DNA of 64,000 bases from Casuarius casuarius (Eukaryota > Chordata > Aves > Casuariiformes > Casuariidae), in NCBI GenBank assembly GCA_003342895.1, contig PTFA01000365.1, positions 310,001-374,000 of the forward strand. Reading direction: 5' to 3'. This document shows positions 47,208 through 63,466 of the stretch, piece after piece. Positions within the stretch are counted from its first letter, which is position 1. Each line of letters starts with the position of its first letter. The notes below the pieces were generated by a model, which saw nothing but the letters and a program-made list of their open reading frames with translations, did no database searches and was not told where the DNA came from. Both the position numbers and the translations under genes were made by a program.

Positions 47208-48573
47208 AAAGAGAGAAAATCTTGACTACCAGATGAACTAAAAAGTTACACAGAGTTTTTTTCTACTCCATTTTGACTATTAAATAGTCACTGAACTTGA
47301 TTGGACAAACCTACATTCTTAAAAAGAAAAAAAGCCTTCGTCTTGTGGTTCTGATGTCATTTCACAGAGCAGGAGGTAAAAGGACAGTTTATGGGCCACT
47401 GAAGAAATTGTTTATTAGAAAGGCAAAGCTTGTCTTCTAAATTCAAAAAAAGGGTTTATTTTCTAATATTTCTTTTAGCAGTTAATAAACTACCCTACCT
47501 TCCTAAGCAGAGTACCATCTGCCATATCCTCTCTCATACACATGCAGGCTCAAGAAATGTAAAAAGCACCCCAAGCTGTGGTTTTGAAAAGAGACCACCA
47601 ATTAAATTAAAACGAAGGATGGAGAGAATTTGTTGACAGTTGAACTCCAAGTAAATAAACTCCTGAGAGAGTATTTTTGTTTCCCAAATATTTAGGCTTT
47701 GAAGAAAAAAGTCTCTACCATTGTACAAGTATATTTTAAAACATACAGTAATGACATTCACCGTGTATTTCTAAGATTACAAACAAAAAAAAAATCCTAC
47801 AGATATTATCAAGTGCAAAATCAAAAAGGTTCTGTGGTTTAACAACTGTGCCATTCAGTTCAGTTTGCCATAATGCCTGTTCCACAGTGCCCTCAATTCA
47901 TTCATGAAATATCAGCTATACAGAACCAGCTGCACAACAAATTCCTTAGAATTAGCAAAAGTAATGCAGGTATGCGGGAAATGATGGAGACACTACATAT
48001 GTTATAAAAGAAAATGGAAAGGACCAATTATTTGCTTTTACCAAATAATCCTACCCAATTCAGCAATGATTTAGTGATACAGGCTGCTCTGAAGAGCTGC
48101 GACAGAAGGTAAGACCCAGAGATCATTTTCCCCACGCACCCAGAAAAAACTTCAGATGTGTACCACGATCATTCTAATCCCATGTGTAATAATCTTTTAG
48201 TACATAAAGCCATCACTTCTAACTAAACATCTAATGAGCATCTTTACTCTTAAGATCTTACACAGTCTTCTAATGGACTTTTTGCTTTTATATAATGAAG
48301 TCCATTACTAGTAGTAGCAAAAGTAAAATCTCAAGCCCAGAAGATCAATACTGAAAGAAACTCTGAGGTTATTCTATAGGCATGGGTGCAGTGCCCCTAA
48401 AACAAGCAAATACATATCAACTTAAGGAAATTTTTATAGGCCCTACGTGCTGTTATGACTGAATATCCTTCTTGACTACAATACTAGCAGTTGTAACTAA
48501 AGTTTTAAGAATGAGCCCAGGTGAAAAGGAGGATATAGAAGACAAGGAAAATCTGATTATGAAAGACAATAAT

Positions 48574-48588
48574 GGGGGGGGGGGGGGG
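48574..48588. repeat. Poly-G run
   Basis: Fifteen G on the plus strand. Confidence 0.95.
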
Positions 48589-51500
48589 AGACTTATGGCA
48601 TCTCCATGACAGCATATGAGCTACATTGGAAGAACACTGTCCACCACTACAAAAGAGACCTGAACACAAAGAAAGAACATGTCAATATGGGCATGTTGCT
48701 GCCATAACAGCGAAAAAACAGTACTTGAACCAAACTCTAGTATGGAACTGACCAAACTATAGTTCTAATGAAGATTAACAGAAATCAAGCTTCCCAAGAT
48801 GAAAAACGAAGAAAGCACAATCCCATGACTGAAAGGCAGGGATTCAAGAAGTCATCAAGATATTTTGGATATATCTCACGCTGACCATTATGATAAAGTA
48901 TTTCAGACCAAACAGACTAAAATCAATTTAAGGACTACTGAGGCAGAAAAGTAAAAAAGGTGTAACAAGGAACCCATGAGCTTATTAGTGTTACTGCAGT
49001 TTTCATCAGAGACTCAGAAGAAGGAGAGGACAAAGCAAAGAGGCAGAGGCAAAATTCCAAAAGGGCACAAACATCAGTTATCACTGGTCTCAGAATGGCG
49101 CTAACCAGATAGTACCTAACACCAAAGATTATTTTGACCTGTTAATTATTCTGTGAATTTTCTGTCCTGGAACTTATCTATTCCCCCTTCTCACATAAAA
49201 TCTTCCTGACAAGTTCTATATTCATTGTATAGATGCAAAAGGAGGGCCTTCTTTCACGTTCATTGAGCCACAATCAGCTTCATGGTCCACATACCTTTTG
49301 TTAATATTGTGAACTGCTTTATAACTCTCATTAGTGTTATTTTTAAATAATCACCAAAAATATAAATCTATTCCTAAAATTGCCTTTTAATGTAATAAGG
49401 TTAATATTAAAACAGTCTAGCAGTTGATATGGGAACACAGTATATTACAATGCCAACAATCCAAGAACATATTCCAAAAAACTTATTAATATGTCCCATA
49501 ATATTTTTTGTTGGATTCTGAATTTACATATAGGCAGGTTTCTGAATGTAAAGTGTTCAGCTAAATGTAAAATTAAGTGGTTTTCACAAATGGGACACTT
49601 TCCAAATACAAAAGCATACAGAACTCTTCCTGAAAAGAAGGTTCATCCACCATGCACGGATATGGTATAATAGCTTGCACAGATTAAAAACTAAATTTAA
49701 TTTTAGATCCAAAAGCTTCCTGGATGTTTGCCAATTTAAAGCCCAAGCCCACTTGTTACTACCCTGATAAAAAGCCCTATATACAGAACAGAACTTCAGT
49801 TTAACTTTACTTAAAAGACTGCTTGGCTCCATATTGTCTGAATGATATATTAAAGTCTGTAAAAGAGAAAGAAAAAATTTGAGGTCTTTCATATAGCAAT
49901 TTCTATCCTCCCTTTCAGTAACTTGGACCACTTTTACCCTACCTGCTATCTTCTGTTGTTGTGACTCAGATAATTCTTCTCCCAGACTGCTTCAGTACAA
50001 AACGTTAAGGCTTCTAACTTACACAACAATACATTTTGTGTAATATAATTCTGCAGTTTACTTCCTGCAGGGATCAAATACATAACACCTTTGACTGAAG
50101 GCCAGTGATTGAGCTTCAGAGCCCAATGACTGTGAACAGAAAGATCATCTTAACCAAGTGAAGTATTCACTTGAAGAACTGTACTTAACACTATTTACTA
50201 GTGTTCCAGAACTAAAACTAACTTAAAACCCATCAGCATCAGGCTGAGTTTCCACACTTCCCACAAGAAGTTTCAGAGACGGTAGCACGTCTTCTCCTCC
50301 CCTCCTCCAAGAAGGTTATACCGAGCCTGCATAAACATCTTATCAGAGAGAAAAGATAAAGGCACAGCAGGGAAACACCTACAGTAAGTAACAAGGAAAA
50401 AGAGGAGTATAAAAAGGTCCTACGAAATCAAATCCTTAAACTAGCAACAATACGAACAGAAATTCATCTCCTTCCTATTTAAAAATACGTAACATGTGAC
50501 AGACTTCATACCTTATGACTGTCCTTAACCTCATATGCTTTCATCCTCTATATTCCCTCAGTTAAAAAATTTAGTAAAAAAAGTGGGGGGTTGTTTTTGT
50601 TTTTTTTGATTTTTGTGGCAAAAACATGGGAGAATATCAACCATATCTAAACATTACAGCTGAAATACATCCATTGCATCAGACAAGTCAAGTCACTAGT
50701 CAGACCAGCTAATGCTTGTTACAAATCCAGTAAACAGCTCAGACTTTCTTTATATGTTTCAAAATTTCACCATATTTTTAATTAACCCCAGTCAAGTCAG
50801 AAATTTTAAAAAGGGCAGGGACTACCTCTTATTGTTGTTATGTTTCATTTTACAAAACAAAGCAAAGAAATTTTATGGCTTTCCACAGCAGCATTTAAGA
50901 GATGTTTCAAAAAAACTACCCTTTCTTTTGAACTAAAGCCAGAAAATGATTATGTGGTTTTATTATTCTACCTGGAAAGCAGCCTCAGCTTGCTGGGTAT
51001 CACTTCAGTAAATCTCACTCTCCCGAACAGAAGAGTTTATGACTAGACAATTGATCAATATTGGCATCTTGCATTTGCAGCAGATAGAAATGACAGATCC
51101 GAGATACTGGTTTTGTGAATTCTGCTAATGGGAACGTTGTGCCACCTGTCACTCAAACCAGATGGGTGCTGTTTGCTTAGAAGCCCACTTCTCTTTCTTT
51201 TTCTACTTATTAGATTAGGATTAGCATCATGGAAACACCTTTTTCTATTTTTAAAAGCAGATTTACTCATACACAGTGCATGCTTCTTGAGTCAACCTGT
51301 GGTAATATTTCTATACTATTTCTACTGTGAGGTGTAGATTTAGGAGAGATCTTTAGCAATGAAATATGAATAAAAATAAGGTTTTTAAAACCTTAAGCTG
51401 TTAAATCAAGCAAGACAATGGCAAAGTAAGGAGAAATGGGGAAACAGGTACCACACACCTTAGGAATAGAAATTTTTTTTTGGAATCAGAAAAAAAGCAT

Positions 51501-51731
51501 TTCCACCCCATTAGCCTGTTTCCGGTAGATATTTCAGTACCAAACCTTTAATTCAGCTCAGTCTCCCCCGGGCTGAAGCCAACCACAGAAGCTTACTAAA
51601 AAACATGTTTTCCCTCCCAAATGGAAACTACAGTATCATATGATTTAGAATCACTCTGAGAGACACTATCTCCTATCATTTACCTGAACATTATAAAAAT
51701 AATTGATAAAGGTGCATGCAGTGAACTGTAC

Positions 51732-51860
51732 CTCATTTTCGCCACAGTCAGAAGGCGCATCCTTGTGTATAGCCATCTGATACTTGGCAAATAAAGCGGC
51801 TGATTGGCTGAAGGATGATTTGAACTGTGGGTCCTCAAAGGAGACAGGTACTAACCTCAC
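51732..51860 (-). CDS. ATE1: ATE1 alternative exon 7b (VRLVPVS form)
   Basis: The 129-nt, 43-codon, phase-0 exon starts VRLVPVSFEDPQFKSSFSQS and ends with DCGENE. It matches the human alternative exon beginning VRLVPVSFEDPEFKSSFSQS. It and 7a cannot usefully be spliced together: inclusion of both or neither keeps frame but changes the module by 43 residues. The acceptor is TTGCTCTGAAG|GTGAGG behind a fair pyrimidine tract; the donor GAG|GTACAG is weak. Shared residues with 7a include VR at the start, QFK, YQM and IHKD, showing descent from a tandem exon duplication. Positions 51850-51867 pair with the element at 51921-51938. Confidence 0.97.
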
Positions 51861-51867
51861 CTTCAGA
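51850..51867 (-). promoter_or_regulatory. Exon 7b acceptor-site target of the docking element
   Basis: Seven intronic and eleven exonic bases of 7b (UCUGAAGGUGAGGUUAGU) pair without a gap with 51921-51938, closing a loop of 53 nt that itself contains a hairpin-forming palindrome. The two non-Watson-Crick positions are both G-U. Confidence 0.8.
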
Positions 51868-51898
51868 GCAAGGAAAATACAAGCATACTATTTTGAGT

Positions 51899-51919
51899 GC
51901 ATATAATCAGATTATATGC
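51899..51919 (-). repeat. 10-nt palindrome between docking element and exon 7b
   Basis: GCATATAATC and GATTATATGC flank a single central base: a perfect inverted repeat. As RNA it can fold with about 8 base pairs and a 5-nt loop. It lies in the loop closed by the element-7b duplex, bringing the element near the 7b acceptor. Its last base coincides with the first base of the 7a-pairing version of the element. Confidence 0.75.
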
Positions 51920-51939
51920 TTCTGAAGGTAAGGCTAGTG
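51919..51939 (-). promoter_or_regulatory. Docking element pairing with both exon 7 acceptors
   Basis: On the transcribed strand the core reads CCUUACCUUCAGAAG. It pairs with the exon 7a acceptor (53001-53021) at 20 of 21 positions: 15 contiguous, one G-G mismatch, then 5 more, with two G-U pairs. It pairs with the exon 7b acceptor (51850-51867) at 18 contiguous positions (51921-51938), two of them G-U. Both targets span the AG and the first 11-12 exonic bases, so pairing should hide the 3' splice site. One copy of the element cannot pair with both, giving a mechanism for mutual exclusion. Published work on mammalian Ate1 describes intronic elements R1 and R4 competing for R3; this element fits the R3 role. 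The equivalence is inferred, the complementarity is read directly. Confidence 0.85.
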
Positions 51940-52499
51940 TAAGATCTCCTCCTATCCATTTCAAAGCCTCTGAAGTCAGTATTCTGCTTTATGTAGAGTA
52001 ACAAATCTCATACATGGGAAGTCTATTAATACTGCAACTTAATAAGCTTAAACTGACTGTTGATAATTTCATTAAAGAAAAAAAATATATAATGCTAGAA
52101 CACTCCAAAGTACTAGTTTATTCAATCAATTTTGTGAGAAAGTATCTAATAAGTCAACCACAAATTTTATTTTTATTGTACAATTTCAAGGACTGTGCAA
52201 ATATATTAACTTTAATGGCACATTACCAATTGCCCCCAGTTTAGCAGTTACATATTCTTGCTACCTATGCTTTTACTCCAAACTTCAATTTCTTGTCTTT
52301 GGTCTCAGAGAGGTAATGTGCCCAACACAGACAACTACTACACAGTGCCTAGTCACTACATGAAGCAGTAACGATGTACAATTTGGACAGAGTACACTGA
52401 TTCCTTTTTTAAGGGTTTAAATTGAAAGTGGAGAGCTTTATGTAACTTCTGTGAACCTTATGCCAACAATTTGCACGTGTGAATTTCTGCACTCATATG

Positions 52500-52551
52500 T
52501 TGGCCCTGATCATGCTTGTCCTCCTTATGCAAGCATTCAAATCAAGGCCAA
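52500..52551 (-). promoter_or_regulatory. Long imperfect hairpin in the 7a-7b intron
   Basis: The transcribed strand pairs UUGGCC with GGCCAA, then U-G, UGAU with AUCA, an asymmetric internal loop (4 and 1 nt), then AUGCUUG with CAAGCAU, capped by an 11-nt purine-rich loop (52519-52529): 18 pairs in total. It lies 332 nt after the exon 7a donor and 639 nt before the exon 7b start. Whether it serves splicing is unknown; it could be part of the longer-range structure described for Ate1. Confidence 0.6.
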
Positions 52552-52814
52552 TGAGACTAAAAATCCACCTAGTTTTCATTCTTTGGAGATCTGTATTTGT
52601 AAGGCCCACAAAATATTTATCTCCAAAAGTCTCATCCCCTCCATCTCTTACGCAATAGCATCACCACATAGCTTTCTTAACTTTTCTGTCTGCAATTAAG
52701 ATAAAATATTTGTGGCACTCAAAGGCAATACAAAAGAATTTGCACTTTCAGGATGTTGGTCTTATTTGATATGATATTTTACATGCTTCAGAGTATAAAA
52801 GGATATTTCTCCTA

Positions 52815-54926
<2,112 letters not shown>

Positions 54927-56356
54927 TCACATTTACAACTGCCTAGGGCCCCTTATGCCCAATGCCAAGCTAAGCTTTTGCAAGAATTTTTCCTCTACAG
55001 CTGTCTAACACAGCAAACTAGAAATAGCACCTTCATTATAATTAATCAGAAAGTGTCAGTTTCTGAATTAATATGGGAACACACTGACCATGATCCCATA
55101 TCAGAGCCAAGAATATATTTAAAAAATAAACTTCCTTCAACTTTGTGCTTACATCATTATACCATATCCTTCTCATGCAAGCACAGAAAAGCTCCTGTTT
55201 ACTATATGGTGTGAAGATGCTGCTCTCTATCCAAATAGCTACAGAATCACTTTGAAATACTGAAAGAACAAAAAAAAGTCACAGCCAACCGAGATTTATT
55301 ATACTGCATTAGAAACCCAGATAGCTACACTACATACTCCTGTAGAGGACACAAAATAAATCCTTTTTGCTTTGAGTCTCCTGGAAGCCTTGTGTAGTGC
55401 ACAGAGATACATGACATCAGTAGTGTTGGCAGTAAGAGAAGAGTAAAAGGCCACAATCTTATCTCTTTGCTTAAAATAATATTTGGTTTGTCTGTTTTCA
55501 CTAATAGGTTTAATTTTACCAATCTATATTCCAGTATCTGTAACAGATCAACTATTCATAATGTTCTATTTGTGAAATAGTGTTTATTTAAAACAAAAGT
55601 CAAACCTAGAAAACAAGAGATCAACATGGAAAAGAGCAATTAGTATTACAGGAACTTAGTTTTTCAGGAATACAAATCCAAACAGCATGTACAAATATAA
55701 ATGCAGAGTGGTCCAAATTTCTTAACAAAAGAGTCAGGTTAATTTTACACATAGGACAGTAATGTAAAGTCAACAAAAACAAAACAAAAAATTCCCAAAC
55801 CAAGATACGGGAATATGTATACTATAAAAATTAATACAAAATCTTCTTCAGTTAGGAAAAGATGGCTCGTCCCCACACCATCCTCTAAGTGCCCCGAAAG
55901 GATGGTTACCAAGTAAATCACCTCTTTACAAGCAGCAATTTCCCTACACACAGTGATTTTCATAAATGAATGTATGCATTTACAATCAGTATCAAACTTG
56001 TAAAAAAATCACAAACAACGTGAAAAAAAACATTTTGCTAGTGCTCTCATGTCCGCTTTTCATTTTTCCTTAAACTTTGTACACCATTATTAACTGTTCT
56101 AAGCACCACACACAAGTAGCTGAACATCATACTTCACTCTAGAAGTTGAGTAAAAGCTGCGTGAAGCTCTCTGCTGCACCACTGGAAACAGTAGTGCAAG
56201 AAATAACCAATTTCCAAGGAGTACTAGGCAAAGCGTTACAGTTGGTGCAGAAAGTTACATTCAACATCTTCAGTAGAGGAAGAGTCACATTCAAAATTAC
56301 ATTACAAACCAGCTAATGTAATACAAAGTAACTCTAATTCTTTTCAATTCTCTCAT

Positions 56357-56376
56357 TCTCTCTCTCTCTCTCTCTC
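56357..56376. repeat. (CT)n microsatellite
   Basis: About ten CT units, GA-repeat in the transcript. Confidence 0.95.
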
Positions 56377-58712
56377 GTGGATGAGTTGCAGGCCAAAAAA
56401 GCACCGCAGTACTAAGGATTTAGAAAGGACAGGAAGAGAGTGAAAAAGACTACTCCCACATAGGGAAATAAAGAGTTCATATGTCTTGTACAGAACAAAG
56501 AAATCTAACAAGTATTATGACAAACTGCTGAAGAAGTCTTTTATGCCATTAGTGTTCTCCAGAAATCTGTGTATTTGCCAGATGCTCACATTGGCAACTT
56601 TTGAAAGATTTACCTTTTTAAACGGGAAAGTAAGTACCCTGGAAGGTGAAGTGCCTTCATTTTAAGCATTAGGAAGAAGACACATTTCAACTCTGCTAAA
56701 ATTCATAAGAAAAAAAGATAATCCAAACCCAGACTTAACTATGGCTTATCCCACTTTACTCTTTGAGGCCTGAAAATTACATGAAAATTACTTTACACAG
56801 AACTTCTGTGAAAATATAATTAGTGTTTTCTTTCCTCCTCCCTCCTCTTACTGGTAACTCATTAGCCAAAAGTGACATCTTTCTCGTCCTCTGCCCACTT
56901 CAAACCTTCTCCATTGACAAAGGGAACACTGGTATACTTCTGCAAACTGGAAATGGTGAGAGTTTTAATATTTTAAATGCTCATTGTTGCTTTTGGATTC
57001 ATTTTGCTTGCAAAGAATTGCAGCCTTCAGAGTTGCTGCCTGCATCTTTGTGTACCAATAGATGCATTGTAGGCACTGTAAAAATACTTTGCATCTAGTT
57101 TATATTGAAATCAATTTTCAAGCATCAGTAAGACTGAAAACTATTCTTTTTAATGCACACACCAGGCAGAATGTGATGGTTTAACTCACCCTAGACCCTT
57201 GTCAGGAAAAACTCCCAGGCCAAACTGGCAAATGGTGGGGGTTTTTTAGCTTGGCCCTTTGTTTGGCAGGGTTTTTCTTGTTTTGTTCTGTTCTAAGAGC
57301 TTTCATATTATGATCAATATAATAAACTGAAAAAAAAAGCATCATCTTTAAAGGGCAAAACACTAATTTATCACTTTTTATTGCTGCTATCACTTTAATA
57401 TGATGACTGGAGAGTAGCCATCAGTTTTCCCAAAATGAACATGAACAGAATTCCTTTAATTATATCCCAACCACAGGCTCTAGCTACGGAAGAATATAAA
57501 AACCAGGTATTTTTACAAGAACAAACTTACAGTAATGGCAATTTGAGGAACAGAAGCAGGTTTTACTTGCAACCTTACAAGATCTGATATAAATCACTCA
57601 AAATTAATTCTTAGTGTCCTGCAATTACTTCTTAGGAAAAAGCACACTAAACTCAGCTGTGTCATGCCCACGGTTCAATGAATCAAGAATCAGTGATCTG
57701 GGAAGTCCAAAAGGAGCCTCAGCAAAGGGATTCTGGTCTCAGAACATGCAGGCACCACTATCCAAAGTGCCGCATCAACTGCACAGAATTCAGAGCATAA
57801 GTAAGCTTTCCACAGTGGTGCTGCCACAACGGCACTGAAACATCAAGATGTCCTTTTGGAGATGGAGATATCATTATAAGAGAAAAATAACAGCAACAGA
57901 TCTGAAATATAACAAAGAAAATCAGTGTACACATAAGCGCTTTCCCCAAACTGTGGCATGTATTTTTACCAATGTTTGTTGTTGCTGAGTGAAGGACTTC
58001 CAGTATGTGAGCTGTGGAAAACTCTCCAGAAAGAGACGAGCGCACTCCTGAGGCAAGTCAGCAGTGAGGCCTTCATGGCTCACCCAGAAAAGGCCCAGTC
58101 TGGCTGCTCCAGGCAGACTCCATGACAGCTGAAATGCTGAGAGCAACTCAGGAACTTGGAAAAGGAGCTAATACCACTTCTACATTCTTCACACTTCCTA
58201 CAACTGCACAAACAGATTTTACAGTCGAGTGCCCTTGCCTCTCAGCTAAAGTTTTTGAGTATGTTTCATCCACACAGCTAAAAGTATTCACCAGAAAAAG
58301 AGAAGTATTATGAAGAAATTACAGACATTATGTGACTGGTCCATGGGCAAACAAGTCAGCGGAAGAGTTTATTTAAAATACTCATGATGCATTTGAAGAA
58401 TGGTTAAGTACTTCATCTGGCTCAGGATCTGTTTCATGTCTCACATCTTCTATAAGCTATAGAGGTTAACAAGGAAAGCTTAAAACAGTAAGTGTGCATA
58501 CAGACATAAGCAAACTTTCTTCTCTATCTGAAACTGTGCAGAAACAGCCCATTATTCCTATAGGACAATGACCTGTTTTGTTTATATTGGAATAAAAATG
58601 CAATTAAACAATCTTATTATGGAATATGTCTACACTTTCCAAGATGAAAACTAAACATCTTTCTATCTGGAAAATTTTGAACTAAGTTTGACCTGTGACA
58701 CTACCTACTCCT

Positions 58713-58734
58713 AAAAAAAAAAAAAAAAAAAAAA
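58713..58734. repeat. Poly-A run
   Basis: Twenty-two A, then TTTAAG. Confidence 0.9.
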
Positions 58735-60203
58735 TTTAAGGATAAACTAAATAAGCTTTCTAATGCATTTATTATTCAATTTTATATTTCCTTTAAAATC
58801 TGTGGAAAGAAGAAAGTACAGTAATGAGTATTTTCCCTTTCCCCCTTTTTCTGAAAAACTAAATACAAACAATGTTTCAAACTTCCTTTACCTGCTTTCC
58901 CAGTGTTTAAAGTTTTACACAGTGTTATTCTTAACATAATTGAAGACCATACCTTGCCTTTTTCAAAACAATGGCAGGTTTCCACTAATACTCTTTACTC
59001 AGGACTGACACTTGCTGTCAATTTCCACTTCGTTCGTTTCCAAAATGAAGTCTACATAACCCAAAGTTTTGCTATTAATTATTTTAAAAAGAAGCGGATT
59101 TTGAAAATTTCTACAACAGGTACATAAAATTTCTAGCATAAATCAACCGCATTTTAAAAATGAAGATTTAAAATACAGTCTTTAACAATTTTGGACAAGT
59201 TTTTGAGGAACACATAACAGTACTGCTTCCATGTAGCATTACCGCTCATTTTCAGACTGACCATTTCTGAAACCTTTCCTTTTTGTTTAGGTGCATAATT
59301 GCTTGTTAAACTGGTGAAATTCTGATCCAAATGGGATCAGTGTTGCTAAGGAAAAAAATAAACATTCTTTCACTTAGAATTAGCTAAACTATAGGAGGGA
59401 GGAGACAAGATCCTTGTGAAGACAAAGGCATTTTTAACATGTAATAGTTGAATGAAATTAGAAATCAGTATTACCTGCCAACATATCCAGAAACTCTGAA
59501 GTGCTCAGTCTTTGCAAGGATTTTAGCTAACATTATTTACCACGTATTGACTAACTGCAGTTCAGGAAATACCCTCTATTTTTCTGAAAAGCCCACTGTG
59601 GATGCTACGCATAACTGAAAACATTATCCATAAAAGAAGGCTGCCTGCTCTGCAAACCTTGGGCCATAAGCCTGTCAGAGTAATTTATCCACTTCCTTTT
59701 CCAGTAGAGGCTGCTGGTCAAATGAATTATTCTGGCAATACCTATCTAGACCTTCTACCTTCTTCCTTCCAGAAAGTGCTCCCATCCCACAAGAACACAG
59801 TCAACATGTAAGAGAACTATGCAGCCATGCGAAAAGAGGCAACCAGCAGCATTCTGCATGAGCATCCTGGCAGCAGCAGTTGCCAGCATCCCTTTTTTCC
59901 CCAGGGACTCTCAAGGACTTTTCTGCATGTGCAACAGATACGATCACACCACAAAGAGGATTACCCAACAGCTGTGACATATGGTCTTCCCCGTCACAAC
60001 AAGCTATGTGAAAAGCTTAACACAACTGCCATTAGATGTAGATTCCAGGCTCCCGTGCCACAATAAAGGGTATCACAGCAGCTATCACACACACAAAAAG
60101 ATTACAATCAGGTGATTGATGATAAGAAAATCCTTTTTTTAGGGTAAGGATTTCATGTGCAAACTCAGCCCAAAGAGAGATGCATTTTGTTTTTCTTTAA
60201 TGT

Positions 60204-60224
60204 AAAAAAAAAAAAAAAAAAAAA
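60204..60224. repeat. Poly-A run
   Basis: About twenty-one A; no adjacent element recognised. Confidence 0.9.
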
Positions 60225-61420
60225 TAGTAATTTACCACACTATTAAAATGCTAAAAATACCTCCAGTATTCCATTAATTTCAAACAAAACTCTTGAAATT
60301 TGTAAACCCCTATTTTCACTTTTTGGCACATTAAAGAGTCGTATCTTTGTACAAATGCATCAGAAAGTAAAGTGAACTACACTGCCTTATTTTTCTTCCT
60401 TACGGAAAAGCAGTATTAAATTCACAGGTAAAAACACATTAGAAATTATCATAGTTTTTCAAAATTTCACATGTTTCAGTGATACTGCAAGCAGATGAGA
60501 AAACTCAGTTAAAAAAGTCATTCTTTACAGAAAAGCCGAAGTATCTAATTTTTTTTATATCAACAGAAAGCTATACAATTTCCTCCAAGCATAAAAATTG
60601 AAAGCACAGTAATGTACTGAACACATTTCCAAAGTCAGATAGGTCTGTGGCATAAGTCTATGACAGCATAAAAAATATAGTCTTACATACATAATTTACA
60701 GAGGTGTATAAATAAGATAAACAGCAATTTGTAGAATAAGACAACCTGCAGAAATAAAATAATGAAAACAATACTTAAGACCTTCTTTTTAGACCTTAAT
60801 TTGGTTTCCTAATGCTGCACAAGAGACAAGGTTAAGCATTAACCTAACTCAATAGCTAGTACTCCTGCTAGCACTGGCCATAGCTGCATGCAGTCCCCAA
60901 GAGGCACAACACCTTTACCACTCCGGAAGCGGGAAACAACTGGTCAATCAACGCACGCTGACCTAACAACCAAATTTACCATCTGGCACAAACACATCTC
61001 AAGGTATGTAAAGCCTGAGTCACCATATCCACCCAGAATAAAGGGAAGAGCTGAAAATACATCCTATTCTATACATGGAGGTAGCCGAAACTGGTCTGAT
61101 GAGATTTGACCACCTTGACCTATTTGACTATGACCTAAATATTTTACAGAGCTACAGAAGACTATCATCTGTAGATACCTGTTCTCAATAACTAAACTAT
61201 AAAATTGAGTAAAACAAACATAACAACACTTTCAGGAAGAACTAACGAGCCAAGTAACATGCAGTACTTCTCAATTTATACACTGTCATTCCATAAATTG
61301 TGAAGAATATGTGGAATAAGAAGGAATAATTCTTGATTTACTAGACAAAATAAAGGAAGGACTTAAACAATATATGAAGCAATGATAAAATATTCCAGTT
61401 ACTGCAGGAAATTTGAATAC

Positions 61421-61693
61421 CTGGCTTAGGCAATGCAGGAACAATTTTAGTTGAATGTGATGGTTCTCCAGGGACTGGCGTGTCTTTAGCTACATGGATC
61501 TGAAGAGAACCTGATTCCACCTTCTTCACGTTCACCTCTTCTTCCATTTGTTCTTTGTCCTTGTCTTCAGTCTCCACACTCTCTGTGTGATCCACACTCA
61601 AGGGCGTCAATTCAGCCTGACTGACATGAGATTCACTTCTGTATTCATAATTGCATGCAACTACATCCTCTATATGGGAATCCATAGGTTCTT
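61421..61693 (-). CDS. ATE1: ATE1 exon 5 (acidic linker exon)
   Basis: The 273-nt exon gives 90 whole codons plus split codons at both ends (Glu in, Gly out). It starts EEPMDSHIEDVV and ends GEPSHSTKIVPALPKPG; the start, the GEPSHS motif and the PKPG end are shared with human ATE1. The middle is rich in Glu, Asp, Ser and Val (for example ETEDKDKEQMEEEVNVKK) and can hardly be aligned to human by eye, as expected for a disordered linker between the N-terminal domain and the basic segment. The acceptor is TTACAG. The donor G|GTATTC is weaker than those of exons 3 and 4. An apparent methionine start after the acceptor is not a real start, because the frame is fed by exon 4. Confidence 0.95.
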
Positions 61694-63403
<1,710 letters not shown>

Positions 63404-63466
63404 CTTATTGTATATTGAGGACAACACGTTTGATTCATGATGGGTTTGTAGACATATTTTCCACTT
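63404..63466 (-). CDS. ATE1: ATE1 exon 3 (N-terminal Cys-pair exon)
   Basis: Coding exon of arginyl-tRNA--protein transferase 1, which transfers Arg from Arg-tRNA to N-terminal Asp, Glu or oxidised Cys and so marks proteins for the Arg/N-degron pathway in cytosol and nucleus. The minus strand reads SGKYVYKPIMNQTCCPQYTI plus two bases of an Arg codon, nearly identical to human residues 58-77. The adjacent Cys-Cys is half of the conserved four-Cys N-terminal set reported to bind an iron-sulfur cluster; the CxxC half is in exon 1, outside the window. The exon is 63 nt (1 + 60 + 2), acceptor TTTTTAG, donor AG|GTAAGAG. The upstream exon ending in the Trp-Arg-Arg region is not found in 63467-64000. 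Confidence 0.96.

Larger units (their letters stand above)
36045..51731 (-). other. ATE1 intron 7 (7b to exon 8)
   Basis: A 15.7-kb intron, the longest that is complete here. Contents: G/C runs (36595-36616, 38372-38404, 48574-48588), T-rich and (CA)n tracts, a GC-richer block at 39400-39860, and otherwise AT-rich sequence without recognised genes. Long plus-strand frames such as 45524-45901 run through a poly-T tract and are chance. Confidence 0.88.

Noticed and set aside
49584..49931. 115-codon minus-strand open frame in intron 7
   Set aside because: Same strand as ATE1 but no match to ATE1 and no conserved motif; would disrupt the 7-to-8 junction.
57172..57300. TGTGATGGTTTAAC, like the start of some avian ERV-L LTRs
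   Set aside because: The similarity ends after about 14 bases and no LTR body or second end follows.
57922..58146. 74-codon minus-strand frame in a GC-richer patch
   Set aside because: Looks protein-like by composition but I recognise no family; could be an old repeat. Not enough to call a gene.
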